DNA of 64,000 nucleotides from the NCBI GenBank assembly GCA_945859605.1, contig OX243811.1, forward strand, positions 54,749,069 through 54,813,068, read 5' to 3'. The translations under genes were made by a program, and so were the position numbers. This DNA is from Lumbricus rubellus. Lineage: Eukaryota > Annelida > Clitellata > Crassiclitellata > Lumbricidae. The notes beneath the pieces are model-generated. The model did no database searches, was not told the DNA's origin, and saw nothing but the letters and a program-made list of their open reading frames with translations. Of this stretch, positions 1 through 10,952 are shown piece by piece; the stretch's first letter is position 1, and every line of letters begins with the position of its first letter.

Positions 1-507
1 CACAGAGTGTATGGGAAGCTATAGGTTAGACATAGGCCTAGTGAGGGTCGGTTAGGGTTAATAGAATTAGGGTTAGTGTCGTCACTCTTTCCCAAATATT
101 GAAATATTACGTAAGATCTATTAATAGCGGTCCCCGATTGTACAGCTTCGCCTGAGGGACTAGATAAAACGCTGATCAACACACTCTGGATTAACAGTTA
201 GGCACTTAGGCTACAGTACTGGTAGGCTCAATTGCAAGTTCAATATTGTAGCCATAATTATATCCGTTGCCAGACACTGTTATTTTTTACTTCTGTAAAA
301 CAACCGACCAAAGAATTTCCTTTACGCAGAAGTATTTTAATTACAAAAACAGCTAGGCCTTCGGCCAAGGATTCTGTAGGCCTACATGCCTGATATGCTC
401 CTTTTTTTACTAAAGAGGTAACTATTATTATTCTTATTTCCGGTGACGTCACAGAGTGCACCTTCAAAACTTCAAAATATGTAGTCTGTGCCTTTGTGGT
501 CACTGAT
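1..507. other. No gene recognised
   Basis: I see no coding exon here. Two short TTAGGG-like stretches near position 50 are too few to be telomeric. The last 8 bases (500-507) are the left target-site copy of the MITE that follows. Confidence 0.4.
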
Positions 508-1066
508 CAGGATTGCCAGAGCTTCGCAAAAGCGCGTGTTGGGCTACTTTTCAAAGTTTTCGCGACTGAAAATTTTGCCTCGCGATATTCTGGGCTCCAT
601 TTGAACAGGTCCGAGATCGCGATGAGGATCGACGACGACACTGTTCAGTATATAGTTGCATATATAGTTATATAATGTATAGTTATATATTATTATTATT
701 ATGTGCATTTTAACCTAGCAAACCTGCATGTAGATCCATTTTTTAACCTAACAAACCTACATGTAAGGCCTAGATCCATTTTTTAACCTAACAAAATAGA
801 TCAATAAATATAAAATCAAGCAAAATATTTATTTATGTTGCATATTATATAAACTGAACACACATAAAACCTTTGTAACATTAGTTATATGTAACATGCT
901 GCGTTCTGCCAGCCTGAAGTGTTGATTAAACGAAAATTGATTGATAGATTGATAATCATTGATTGCATAGTAAAATAATTTTTCATCTAGCTGCTCATGT
1001 CGCGGCTTTTGGGCGACTTTGTGACATGATCTCGCGACAAAGCGTTCCGAAATCTGGCAAGCCCTA
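508..1066. mobile_element. hAT-type MITE, 559 bp, 8-bp target duplication
   Basis: The left end reads CAGGATTGCCAG and the right end CTGGCAAGCCCTA, an imperfect terminal inverted repeat. It is flanked by TCACTGAT (500-507) and TCGCTGAT (1067-1074), 7 of 8 bases identical, which is the target-duplication length of hAT transposons. There is no transposase, so it is non-autonomous. Inside, about 712-800, a unit of roughly 40 bp containing TTTTTTAACCTAACAAA is repeated about three times. Motifs like GTCGCCCAAAAGTCGCGA near both ends recur at 24026-24150, so the family has another, broken copy in the window. Confidence 0.75.
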
Positions 1067-1204
1067 TCGCTGATCAGCGGTTTGACTGAAACAACAGAAG
1101 GTCCAAGAAAATCAGCTTCTCTGCAATAATTGTCCACTTTGCTGATTATTTAGAAGTTGTGGTTGAAAAACAGTCTGGCCTTTAATAGAACACCGCCAGA
1201 AAAG

Positions 1205-1626
1205 TTCCTGGAGGGCGTCTCTTCATTTCGTTTGGTAGGCATATGAGGAAGCTGTTCGTTGCGGAAACATAGTGTTATCTAATTGTAAACAATGAAATAT
1301 CATGGTCACTGGCAGTTAATAACTATCACCTATTCAGCTGATATTTATTTATCTTGATGTACTTGACTTAGTATTTCGACTAGCAGCAAAATGTTCTTTT
1401 TTCAATTCCTGGAGGGCGTCTCTTCATTTCGTTTGGTAGGCATACGAGGAAGCTGTTAAAGCTACGTTCGTTGCGGAAACATAGTGTTGTCTAAATATTA
1501 TTGTAAACAATGAAATATCATGGTCACTGGTAGTTAATAACTATCACCTATTCAGCTGATATTAATTGATCTTTATGTACTTGACTTAGTATTTCGACTA
1601 GTAGCAAAATGTTCTTTTTTCAATTC
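1205..1626. repeat. Tandem duplication of about 200 bp
   Basis: Copy 1 (1205-1405) and copy 2 (1406-1626) begin with TTCCTGGAGGGCGTCTC and run nearly identically to a shared TTCTTTTTTCAA. Copy 2 carries about 20 extra bases in two small insertions. It lies about 250 bp upstream of the BTB gene start, so it may sit in its promoter or 5' leader. Confidence 0.85.
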
Positions 1627-1872
1627 ATTGTTTTTTTTATTGGTTCTAGATGGGCCTATGCTCATTGTTTCATTTATTTTAATAGGTTTAGAATTATTTA
1701 TCGTTTTTAGCACCGCATCTCTTCTTTCCTGTATGTAGTGATTACTATAAACTGATATACTTAGAAGTTAGATGCATTGCTGTGATATTAACGTAATTCA
1801 CAGTAGTATGCACATCAGTAATTGTCAAGTGATGTTGACATTTTAGAAAGAGATTTGTCAGCGAGTATTGGA

Positions 1873-2150
1873 ATGGAACAGCAGAAAGTTGTCGACTGGC
1901 AAATTGGAAAATCTATTCTTCAGTGTAGTACCTATATGTTTGAGAACAAGATAGCTGCCGATATCTGCTTTGAGGTTGGGCTCCCGGACCAGCCAACAGT
2001 TGAAATCCTGGCGCACAAGTATGCGCTGATCTCACGAAGCCCGGTTTTTGAGACGATGTTCTGTGGTAGTCTTTCAGAAAACTCTTCCTCACATGGGCAG
2101 AAAATTCGGGTCACTGATGTAGAGCCAGAAGCCTTCCAGGAAGCTCTTAG
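1873..2150 (+). CDS. BTB-BACK-PHR protein (BTBD1/2/3/6 family), exon 1
   Basis: This exon encodes the N terminus and most of the BTB/POZ dimerisation domain (ADICFEVG...HKYALISRSPVFETMFCG). Proteins of this family are commonly substrate adaptors for Cullin-3 ubiquitin ligases. I start at the ATG at 1873: the frame is open back to a TAA at 1819-1821 but has no earlier ATG. A short upstream ORF in another frame begins at 1808 and ends before 1850, and could dampen translation. The donor at 2151 (TTAG|GTAGGT) splits an Arg codon that is completed by exon 2, giving EAL-R-FIYCE, the usual BTB core. The first residues are the least certain part. Confidence 0.88.
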
Positions 2151-2304
2151 GTAGGTTGCAAATTGACACTGAGCTTTTGTATCAATGAGCTTTCTCTGTA
2201 ATGACAGATGCTGAGCACTAAGATTTGTTGGCTTAAGAGGACTGAGTAACAGGCACACTTAACAATGCATTAATGCTACTTGCAATGTTTTTCTTATTGT
2301 AACT

Positions 2305-2592
2305 TGATGATGATGATGGTGCTCTGCCGGTAGGCAGGTTCATTGGCTTTATGCCCCTGGGGATGAGATGAGTGAGGTGGTTTCCCGTTGCCTTCCCCAC
2401 AGACAATGATGGGTAAGCAACTTGCCCAAGGTCGCTCCGCAGGAACTTGCACCCCTGCGTCCCACACGTATTAGCCCGAGATAATCTAAATCTCTGAATG
2501 TCAACTCCCAGCCCGGGGCTTGAACCGCAGTCCGTTGCAACCAACAGACGAATGCCGTTCGCGCTTAGCGGTGTAGCTAACGAGGCTATCAT
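2305..2592 (-). mobile_element. tRNA-derived SINE in the BTB gene intron
   Basis: On the minus strand the head, near 2590-2500, looks like a tRNA promoter with a B box GGTTCAAGCCC (2517-2527 region). It is followed by a body containing ACCTTGGGCAAGTTGCTTA, reminiscent of the 3' part of MIR/L2-type SINEs, and a (CAT)n tail at 2306-2318. It is antisense to the host gene. Family assignment is by motif only. Confidence 0.6.
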
Positions 2593-2958
2593 TGTAACTT
2601 AATTACCATAGGTAAAAAAGAGATGAAAATGCATGTAAAATGCTTGGTTGCATGCTTCTACAGAAACTCTTTAGCGTTCTTACATAGTTACAATGTTGAA
2701 GGTCTTAGAAAGATGGTTGTAGAATGGTTACAGGATTAAATGATTTGGCTCTTCAGACCATATTTTGTATATTGCTTTATTGAATGTTAATTACAGTAAA
2801 AGATGGCCTTGATGTGTAACTTATTTAGGACTGTCATTTACATTCTTTAGGCCTTGTTCTGACATTGGATGAAACAATTTTCAAATTTTTAAGCATGAAA
2901 TTTGGTATGTTACTATTGCTAATAAATTGTTGTTTTTCTTTCTTTTGCAAACTTTAAG

Positions 2959-4018
2959 GTTTATATATTGTGAAAGAGCGAATATTACTCTGTCGAATGT
3001 TTCATCACTCCTCTACACATCGAAGAAGTACATGTTGACACAGCTGTCGACCAGCTGCATGCAGTTCCTTGAACAGAATCTGAGTTTGGAAAACGTCTGT
3101 GCAATACTCGACCAGAGTCTTCTGTACGACGAGGTGGAACTAACAAACAAGTGTCTACAGTTTATTGGTCCAAACGCACAAGCAATCTTCCAGCAAGACA
3201 CATTCTTAAGTCTGTCACCGATGGCCATCACAAGGATTGCCCAGCACGACTTTTTGTACCTAGACAGTGAGGCTACGCTGTACGATGCCTGCGTACACTG
3301 GGCAAAGGAGCAGATTCAGCACAGTGGTCAGTTGGGTCAGGAGCCGAGTGACGACGATATTCGCAGGACTCTGGGCGACATCATATACCGAATCCGATTC
3401 CCAAACATGGAAGCCGTTGAATTTGCCAGGACTGTTGGCCAACGACAGGTTCTGTCGTTTGAAGAAAAGTCGAAGCTGTATTACTACATTCTGATGTGTG
3501 AAGTGCCGGAGGAGAAGAGCTGTATGGAGTTTGATCAGGGCATGCGTGTGCAGATCTGCAGTCGATTTCCGTCGATTGGATCTGCGCAGCAGTGGTGGTC
3601 GTGCAATGGACCAACAGACGCTGTTTCATTTCAGACAGACTGTGACATTCAGATCATCGGCATAGCTCTTTATGGTGGAAAGGAAAAAGCACGGCATGAC
3701 GTCAGCATTGAAATACGAGACAGCACAGGAGAGATTTCGAGTGAACCGTTAGTTAAGATGACAGGCATCAATCTTGATTCTGATGGCAGTGTCACCCCAT
3801 GTGCCATTTACCTTCCTGCAGCTGTTGTAGTGAAATCTGATCGTTTGTACACTGTGTTAGTAACTATGAAAGGACCCTTGACGCACTACGGCACTAGCGG
3901 ACGTGAAAAGCTGTCTTGCACTGGAGTAACCATCCAGTTCTTCTCTTCTAACAAATCAACGAATGGTACTAATGTTAAAAGTGGTCAAATACCTCATATA
4001 ATTTTTCGAAAAATTTGA
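2959..4018 (+). CDS. BTB-BACK-PHR protein, exon 2 (terminal)
   Basis: The acceptor TTTAAG|G at 2958/2959 restores the frame. The exon encodes the end of BTB (FIYCERANITLSNVSSLLYTSKKY), a BACK domain (CMQFLEQNL...FLYLDSEATLYDACVHWAKEQ) and a C-terminal PHR domain (CSRFPSIGSAQQWWSCNG, later LTHYGTSGREKLSCTG and GQIPHIIFRKI). With exon 1 the protein is about 445 residues, close to the 480-530 of vertebrate BTBD1/2/3/6. PHR domains often bind targets or modulate signalling and are shared with PAM/Highwire/RPM-1 proteins. I cannot say which paralogue this is. The stop TGA is at 4016-4018. Confidence 0.93.
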
Positions 4019-4834
4019 TTGGGTTTACTGAGATTTTTTTTCTGGATCTTTTTCTGCATGATGTAAATATTGTCTCGAGTTAGTAAATATTTGTGGGTGT
4101 TTGAATGGTAAAAGGTAAAAGGTTTTAAATTCAAACTGATATTTTGCACCAGTGTTTCCTAAATGCTACAGCAGTTTTTTGACCAGTAGCATCATTTAAG
4201 ATTAGCCAGTAATGGACAACACTAGGTTCTTTGCTCTGATAAATTAACTTTTATTTATAACTAACTGTGCACAAGAAGAATGCTTTAGAGCACAATAATG
4301 TGATTTTATCAGTGTAAACAATTTTAGCTAAAGTGTGTATAGGTGATTTTTAGTATGTGGACCTTAATGTTGCTTTGTAAGTCTTTCTAGTGTGGAATTG
4401 TTGAAAAGTAAGTTAAAAGCTAAAGTTTATAAATTTGTTCTAGATATATTTGCCTCGTAACAAATTATAATGCAACTGATATTGTTGGTAACTTATCTAT
4501 CTACCCAGCATTTAATTATATTTTAAATGTTGATATTGCGTGTCTCATGATGTCTGTCTCTTATAGTCTGTCTCCGGGATTACTGACAATTTAAGACATT
4601 CCTGACATTAAGTGTTTTTCCAATTTTGTCAGGTTTCTTTTTCCAACTTTTTCAATGAAAAGAAATTCAGTGACACAATGAAAAGTTTCATTTGTAGTTT
4701 TTCCCATTTTCTTTACACATATTTAATTTATTATTTGAAATCTCTTGCTTCACAACATTCAACATGCCTTTGTAACGGAAAATCTTTGCCTCGTATCACT
4801 TTTACCGGTTTAAAAGGCCTGGAAAACGAGTATA
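4019..4834 (+). other. Probable 3' UTR of the BTB gene, then LINE 5' leader
   Basis: This AT-rich stretch follows the BTB stop codon. I see no canonical AATAAA before the LINE. The exact 5' end of the LINE is not visible, so the boundary between host 3' UTR and element leader lies somewhere here. Confidence 0.4.
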
Positions 4835-5653
4835 ATGGCAAAAAAAGGTGCGAAGGTTGACGATTTGCTTGAACAACTTAAGGATGACCGAGTCTCGGAG
4901 TTTCTCCTCGCACGACTGACAGCGAGCCTCACGCCTGTCATTGAAGGTATTTTTAATCGTTTAGTCGATGCCTACTCGACAAGACTAGACCAACTCGTCG
5001 AGAGTCACTGTCATGACCTAATCGCAAGGCATTGTGAATCTCAGGACCGTAAAACGAGAGCTCTAGAAGAGGAAAATGATGCCTTGAAATCTCGTTTGGA
5101 TCTGGCCGAAGCGGATTCTAAAATGAATAATCTGGTCATCCATGGACTCGAGGAGGCGGTCATGCAGTCTGGAGAGGGAGACGCCGGATCCAGTCCGTCA
5201 GCCCGCCATGTGAATCTTGAAGCTACCACCGCGGTTATTTCCATGTGCAATAGTCGCCTCGGTTTGTCTCTTTCCGAAGCTGACATATCGTCTGCATTCA
5301 GAATTTCGCGTAGAGGCAAAGACAACCATCGACCTATCATCGTCAAATTCATCAGCCAACGGACAAGGGACCAAGTCTACATGGCACGTCTGTCGTTAAG
5401 GAGGTCACGATGGGACAGAGACGAATCAAAAATATTCATCAACGAGCATCTCACCCAGCTCAATGCTCTAATTTATGCAGGTGCCAGAAAATTGGTCAAG
5501 GAAAAGAGAGCCACCTCAACCTGGACCTCAGGAGGAAGGGTTCACATAAGACTTTCCGCAGCACCTGGTGCAAAGGCTTTGAAACTGCCCTCACTGAAGA
5601 GTCTGGAGGAATGCCTTGCCTCTGAGTCCACACCTAGCGCTGCCTCTCGGTAA
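4835..5653 (+). CDS. LINE ORF1 protein, 272 aa
   Basis: This is an RNA-binding/chaperone-type ORF1. The N-terminal 100 residues look helical and include a coiled coil (CESQDRKTRALEEENDALKS, continuing with leucine-spaced heptads). Residues ~95-200 resemble the RRM-like region of L1-type ORF1 proteins (NNLVIHGLEE, ISSAFRISRRG, PIIVKFISQRTRD). A basic C-terminal part follows (ARKLVKEKRATSTWTSGGRV). It starts at ATG 4835 (ATAATGGCA). In such elements ORF1 coats the transcript to form the retrotransposition particle. Assignment rests on domain layout and on the intact ORF2 just downstream. Confidence 0.82.
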   Translation: MAKKGAKVDDLLEQLKDDRVSEFLLARLTASLTPVIEGIFNRLVDAYSTRLDQLVESHCHDLIARHCESQDRKTRALEEENDALKSRLDLAEADSKMNNLVIHGLEEAVMQSGEGDAGSSPSARHVNLEATTAVISMCNSRLGLSLSEADISSAFRISRRGKDNHRPIIVKFISQRTRDQVYMARLSLRRSRWDRDESKIFINEHLTQLNALIYAGARKLVKEKRATSTWTSGGRVHIRLSAAPGAKALKLPSLKSLEECLASESTPSAASR

Positions 5654-6102
5654 AAACTCTACAACGTGCTTTGTTGGTGAACTGCAACCCTGACCCTCTT
5701 TGACCAATTCGTCAACGTCGCTCCTCTACTAGCAAGCTACAGACTTCAACTTATCAAACAATGGAGTTTATCCTTTTTTCGTCCTTCTCCGGATGCCTGG
5801 TTGATGCCTCCCGGGACTCTGATCTTTTGGAACTTGGACTGCGCTAAGTGTTAAGTGCAATTTTCTTCTTCTGTTCTCTTCCTTGTTTATAATTATTTAC
5901 TTTAACAACACTCCTCCATGTGTTAATGTAGCATATTTTCATTCAGTATTGTTTATAATTTTACTTGAGTTATACTTTATGCATTCTATAGCACTGACTT
6001 TATTCTACTTTTGGATATTTGAACCCGTTTCTTGTTTTCTTTATTTGCAATTTGGCATTGAGAGACGGTTGTGCACCATCATGGGCTCTCACGTTCTTGT
6101 TT

Positions 6103-9100
6103 ATGAATAGTGATGACCCGATTTTATGTGGTCTGTGCACTAATGTAATTAAGGAAACAATTGATGTAATTACCTGCTCATTGTGCCACGCTGTGTTCCA
6201 CTTTGGCTGCTGTTTTCAAAGCACTTTTTTACACTGTGACTCAGTTAATTGGATATGCATACATTGTAACAGGGAAGTATTCCCTTTTGTCGAGGATGAT
6301 GAAGAATTTAAACTGAATGACACTATTAAGACAGATGACACTATTGCCGTAGAATTGAATGGTCTGAATCTTGAACTTACTGCCGTAGAATTGAATGGTC
6401 TGAATCTTGAACTTGATGTGTTTCCTGATGAGTCGGGTAATCGTATCTTGCTCAACAATGCTGACACTGACCCAGACTTAAACTATTTCACAAATGTGGC
6501 TTGGAGCAGTCCCTACTCCACATTCCCCCGTTGGGAGGCTAAGTTCGAGTCTATTGAAGCTAACTTTTCGGTCATGCACATTAATTGCCGCAGCATGGTA
6601 CATAAGCTAGATGAAATTCGCGAGGTTCTCAGTCAACTGTCTGTCTCTATTCTGGCCCTGTCGGAGACCTGGTTGGAGTCGGAATTTGAGGATACTATTA
6701 ATGTGCCCAACTACAAATTTATACATAAGTCTAGAGGGGGGAATCTAGGAGGAGGAGGGGTGGGCTTTTTTGTTAGGGATACCATTAAATTCCAATTGTA
6801 CGAAGAAAAAAGTGAACATAAAACTTATGAGGGTCTTTTCATCAAAACTTATTTACCTAGCACAACATGTTTAGTAGGAGTTTTGTATAGGCCCCCAGGA
6901 CAAAACTTGGTCGAATTCAATGCTGAAATAGAGGTCTTATTCTCCAGTATTGTCAAGGGAACCAAAGATATTGTCCTACTAGGAGATTTTAACATTGACC
7001 TATTAAAAATCAATGAACATAAAGAAACTAATATATTTTATAATAACCTGACTTCCCATCAGCTTATCCCAGCCATCACGAAACCCACTCGTATCACACC
7101 AACCTCATCAACTTTGATTGATAACATATTCACTAATGCCTGGTCTAGTCTGATTGATTCAACCATTTTCATAGCTGACTTGTCTGATCACCTGCCAGTA
7201 TTCGCACACTTTGCATTTGGTAATTACAAGAGAAGCTTCCCGAATTATTATGACCATCGCATAATTAATGAGGAAAGATCAGAACAATTTAAATCCCTAC
7301 TTGCTGATAGTAATTGGGATAATGTCTCGACTGCATGCAATAATGGAGATGCTGACGGGGCATATGAAGTGTTTATTGAAAAATATAAAAACGCTTATGA
7401 TCAGGCCTTCCCGATTGTGTCTAAAAAAAATAATGCTAAGGGGTCTAGATTTAAGCAACCCTGGATGACTGCTGGGCTCCTCAAGTCTAGTAAGAAGAAA
7501 GCTTCATTGTACTTAAAATATATAAAAAATCCAAATGCTTATAATAAAAATAAATTTACTGTATATAGGAATAAATTTAAGGCTATTAGAGTCAAAGCAG
7601 AAAAAAATTACTATGCATCTGAATTCTGCAAATATAAAGACGACCTAAGGAGGACTTGGAAACTCATTCGCTCCATAATGCAATTGGAAAATAAGGAGAC
7701 ACAAATTGAATCGTTAAAAATTAACGGAGAAAATGTTAAAGATCCAGAAAAAATGGCCAATAGCTTCAATAACTACTTCACCAACATAGCCCATTCTTTG
7801 GCAAAGAAAATACCAGATTCACCTCTCCCTTACCATAGTTACTTACAGGCCCCTCGGCAGAACTCTATGGGTTTCCTAATGGTATCCCCGGAGGAAATTA
7901 TGGATATTGGCCGTGATATACGTTTAACGCATAGCAAAGGTGTTGACGATATAGACCCCTGTATTGCGGCCCCCAATCTCTCCTTGGTTGCCAGACCTTT
8001 AGCGGAGATAATAAATTGTTCATTTAGTAGTGGGATTGTTCCACAAGGCATAAAAATAGCTAAAGTGGTCCCAATACTAAAAAAGGGCGATAAGGACAAT
8101 GTAATCAATTACAGACCCATTTCCGTTCTTCCTTACTTCTCCAAGTTCTATGAAAAACTTATGTATAATCGACTCTATGGCTATGTTAAAAACTCTAACA
8201 TCATTTATCCATCTCAGCATGGATTTCAACCTGGTCATTCCCCCTATATGGCCTTATTAAATATGCAGGACATGATTTCAAAGGCTATTGAAAATAATGA
8301 ATACTCAGTGGGAATCTTCTTTGATCTAGCTAAAGCGTTTGATACGGTAGACCATAATATTTTGCTTAAAAAATTAGACAACTATGGAATTAGGGGGACT
8401 CAGCTCAGATGGTTTGCCAGCTATTTTGAGAGCCGTACACAAAGAGTTCTCTGTAATGGTGTCCTTTCTGAGCTAGGGTTGATCAAATATGGAGTTCCTC
8501 AAGGCTCCAACCTCGGACCACTCCTTTTCCTGCTTTATATTAATGACTTGGCCAATGTCTCTCCAACAATGTTTTTTATTCTATTTGCCGATGACACCAA
8601 CGTTTTTTACTCCAATGGTTCATGGCAGACGTTGTTTCAAACTGTGAACGTTGAACTATCTAGCATAGCTGTTTGGTTCCATGCAAATAAACTCACCCTT
8701 AATTTAGATAAAACCAACTTAATTTTATTTAAATCCCACCGGAAAATAAAGCCAAATGACAATCTCTGTTTGCTTATTGATGATATTTCCATCAATCAAG
8801 TTGAATCTACAAAATTCTTAGGTGTGCATATAGATCAACATTTGACCTGGAAAGTTCATATTAATCAAATTGCAACTAAAATTGCTAAAAATATTGGTAT
8901 TATTTCCCGCGTTGCTTATATCTTGCCAAAGACAATTAGAATGAATTTGTATTATACCCTTGTCTACCCCTACCTCACATATTGCAACCTTGTTTGGGCA
9001 TCGACATACGAATCCAGGCTTCATAAACTTGTAATCTTACAGAAGAGGGCTGTTCGTATAATTGCGGGTATTCGTAAACGGGAACACACTGGCCCTTCCT

Positions 9101-9423
9101 TTAATGAACTTCATCTCCTGAAAATTGACCAGATAAAGGATCTCCAAATTAGCGAGTTCTTTTTTCGACTCGAACACGGTCTCCTTCCTTCGGTATTCCA
9201 AGGTTACCTCCCTCACGCCTCTGACATCCATTCGCATTTCACTAGGAATTCATCTGCTTTTCGCCCTGTCAAAGCTCAATCTAATACTAGGCGGTTTACT
9301 ATTAAATCTTATGGCACTAAAGTATGGAACACAATACCAATTGACATTCGTCAATCGAGTAGTCTGCAGGTATTTAAAAAGAAACTTCGTGTTCTTCTAC
9401 TCTCCTCCACTAATGCTACTTGA
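6103..9423 (+). CDS. LINE ORF2: PHD finger, AP-endonuclease, reverse transcriptase (1106 aa)
   Basis: ORF2 begins at the ATG at 6103; the frame is open upstream but without another ATG. Residues ~8-60 form a C4HC3 PHD-like finger (CGLC, CSLC, HFGC, CIHC). An apurinic-type endonuclease follows (HINCRS, LSETW, GDFNID at about residue 293, SDHLPV). The reverse transcriptase shows FFDLAKAFDTVDH, YGVPQGSNLGPLLFLLYIND and the catalytic FADD at about residue 828. The C terminus (VWNTIPIDIRQSSSLQVFKK) is typical of CR1/L2 ORF2. A perfect 35-36 bp tandem duplication at about 6345-6414 doubles AVELNGLNLEL between the PHD and the nuclease. All catalytic residues I can identify are present, so it may be active. 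Confidence 0.93.
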   Translation: MNSDDPILCGLCTNVIKETIDVITCSLCHAVFHFGCCFQSTFLHCDSVNWICIHCNREVFPFVEDDEEFKLNDTIKTDDTIAVELNGLNLELTAVELNGLNLELDVFPDESGNRILLNNADTDPDLNYFTNVAWSSPYSTFPRWEAKFESIEANFSVMHINCRSMVHKLDEIREVLSQLSVSILALSETWLESEFEDTINVPNYKFIHKSRGGNLGGGGVGFFVRDTIKFQLYEEKSEHKTYEGLFIKTYLPSTTCLVGVLYRPPGQNLVEFNAEIEVLFSSIVKGTKDIVLLGDFNIDLLKINEHKETNIFYNNLTSHQLIPAITKPTRITPTSSTLIDNIFTNAWSSLIDSTIFIADLSDHLPVFAHFAFGNYKRSFPNYYDHRIINEERSEQFKSLLADSNWDNVSTACNNGDADGAYEVFIEKYKNAYDQAFPIVSKKNNAKGSRFKQPWMTAGLLKSSKKKASLYLKYIKNPNAYNKNKFTVYRNKFKAIRVKAEKNYYASEFCKYKDDLRRTWKLIRSIMQLENKETQIESLKINGENVKDPEKMANSFNNYFTNIAHSLAKKIPDSPLPYHSYLQAPRQNSMGFLMVSPEEIMDIGRDIRLTHSKGVDDIDPCIAAPNLSLVARPLAEIINCSFSSGIVPQGIKIAKVVPILKKGDKDNVINYRPISVLPYFSKFYEKLMYNRLYGYVKNSNIIYPSQHGFQPGHSPYMALLNMQDMISKAIENNEYSVGIFFDLAKAFDTVDHNILLKKLDNYGIRGTQLRWFASYFESRTQRVLCNGVLSELGLIKYGVPQGSNLGPLLFLLYINDLANVSPTMFFILFADDTNVFYSNGSWQTLFQTVNVELSSIAVWFHANKLTLNLDKTNLILFKSHRKIKPNDNLCLLIDDISINQVESTKFLGVHIDQHLTWKVHINQIATKIAKNIGIISRVAYILPKTIRMNLYYTLVYPYLTYCNLVWASTYESRLHKLVILQKRAVRIIAGIRKREHTGPSFNELHLLKIDQIKDLQISEFFFRLEHGLLPSVFQGYLPHASDIHSHFTRNSSAFRPVKAQSNTRRFTIKSYGTKVWNTIPIDIRQSSSLQVFKKKLRVLLLSSTNAT

Positions 9424-9726
9424 AGTGCACATGACCATGTGTAGTTAAGATTTTAGTTAAGTACTTAGTTAAGTTTGTTTCTCTATATGCTCTTGACAAT
9501 ATAAGCTTTTCTGCAATCTGTCATCACCTAATTTGTTTTAGTCTCTTTCTTTTAAGCTATCTTGATTAATTTTTCTTGGGACTTTTTTACTTGGGTGACC
9601 CTTCCCAGCGGGATGTCCATCCCTTTTGGGCCCCCCTTTGTAGCCAATGCATGCATGTTTTGTACTTTTATTGTTTTCTTGTTTTCTGGTTGCAATAAAG
9701 TGAATTGTATTGTATTGTATTGTATA

Positions 9727-10952
9727 TAGTAGGCCATTTTTATGAACCTTACAGATGTATTTGATGTGCAATGCAATTAGCCAGAGAAGGCAACTATTTA
9801 CATTTAAACTGCCATGCTGTTGTTTATTTGGGAGCTGTGCTTGTTACTTTTCTGCCTTTTATAACTAACTGAATCATGCATATTTGAGTTGCCCATTACT
9901 GTACCATAAGTGTTGGCATTAGTATCAACAAGTAAGACAGCTGACCATGCCTGAGGCATTTGTAACAGACATGTAAAAGCTATCTGGAATCTGGATTTGT
10001 CTAAATTCTGTAAGATCGAACATGATTATACTTTTTGAAGTGTCTAATGGTGACCCAATGGGCAGATTTGTGATACTATATTTGACTTTGTGTACATCTT
10101 TGAGTAAAGTACAAATGTGTTGTGTCAGTAAAGCACCTTAGGTTGCTATTTACGGTTTTATTATCTTTTGTGTATGTGATACTTATTTTCTTTAATAGAT
10201 TTATAGAAGCTTTCAGTTGTTGTTTTCTTTGATAAAATGTAATGTTTTGTGCTGTCACTGCTATGGCTCTCACTGAATATAAATTACATGTGATAGAATC
10301 TCAAACTAATCACCTATGGATGCACTAAGTGCCCAGTCTGCTCAGATGCAGTTTACAATAAGCATAGTAATCAGGGTATGATAAAAAGGGCACTGTACTG
10401 ACAGTTGGATTTGTTGACTTGTAAAGTTGACAACATTTAAGTGATGTAGCTCAGTAGCATGCATTGTTATGGTAATTTTCACCAGTAGTTTAGAAAATGT
10501 TCCTTAAAATGGGAACATGCAGTAGTAGAACAAACACACGCATAATGAGTAGTTTAATGTTCCTTATAATGGGAACATGGCGATAAAATATTACTTCCAT
10601 CCTCTCGTGATTTGGATCACTAGATTAATGAAGTTGTTATTATTTCATAGAAGTTCAAACCCATGGCTGCCTCCTGCTCATCCAAGACAGCTATGCTGAT
10701 TGGTCCCGTAGCTGGCTGACAGGTTCCACTCAGGGCCAACTATCAGCCCTACATAATCATACGTAGCTGTACTGTATTTTGAACTGCCATCAATGGCTTA
10801 GTGGAGGCTTAACATCTGCAGTCTCAGCTTAAGTAAGTAGGAAGGTAATAATTTTGAAACATGCCATCTGTCTATATTAGCTGAGCAAGGAATCTTAGGC
10901 AAATCATGGTGAGTGCATGACATATCAGCTGCTATCTGAATTAACAGGCAAC
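9727..10952. other. Intergenic, no gene recognised
   Basis: This stretch lies between the LINE tail and a MITE. The only structure I see is a motif ATGTTCCTTAAAATGGGAAC, itself palindromic at its ends, present twice about 60 bp apart (10497-10519 and 10557-10579). Confidence 0.4.

Larger units (their letters stand above)
4835..9726 (+). mobile_element. CR1-like LINE, both ORFs open, pentanucleotide tail
   Basis: This element carries ORF1 (4835-5653), a 449-bp spacer, ORF2 (6103-9423), and a 3' UTR of about 300 bp that ends in a run of TTGTA repeats (9704-9726) instead of poly(A), as in CR1/L2-type LINEs. Neither ORF has a stop or frameshift, which implies recent insertion. The last 210 bp are nearly repeated at 35092-35200 plus 36208-36319, so the family has at least one further member here. 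It inserted downstream of, and in the same orientation as, the BTB gene. Its 5' end is not defined and I found no convincing target duplication. Confidence 0.88.

Noticed and set aside
30..75. TTAGGG-like repeats at the window start, echoed in reverse near 60100-60150
   Set aside because: Only two or three degenerate units each; they look like part of a dispersed repeat, not telomere.
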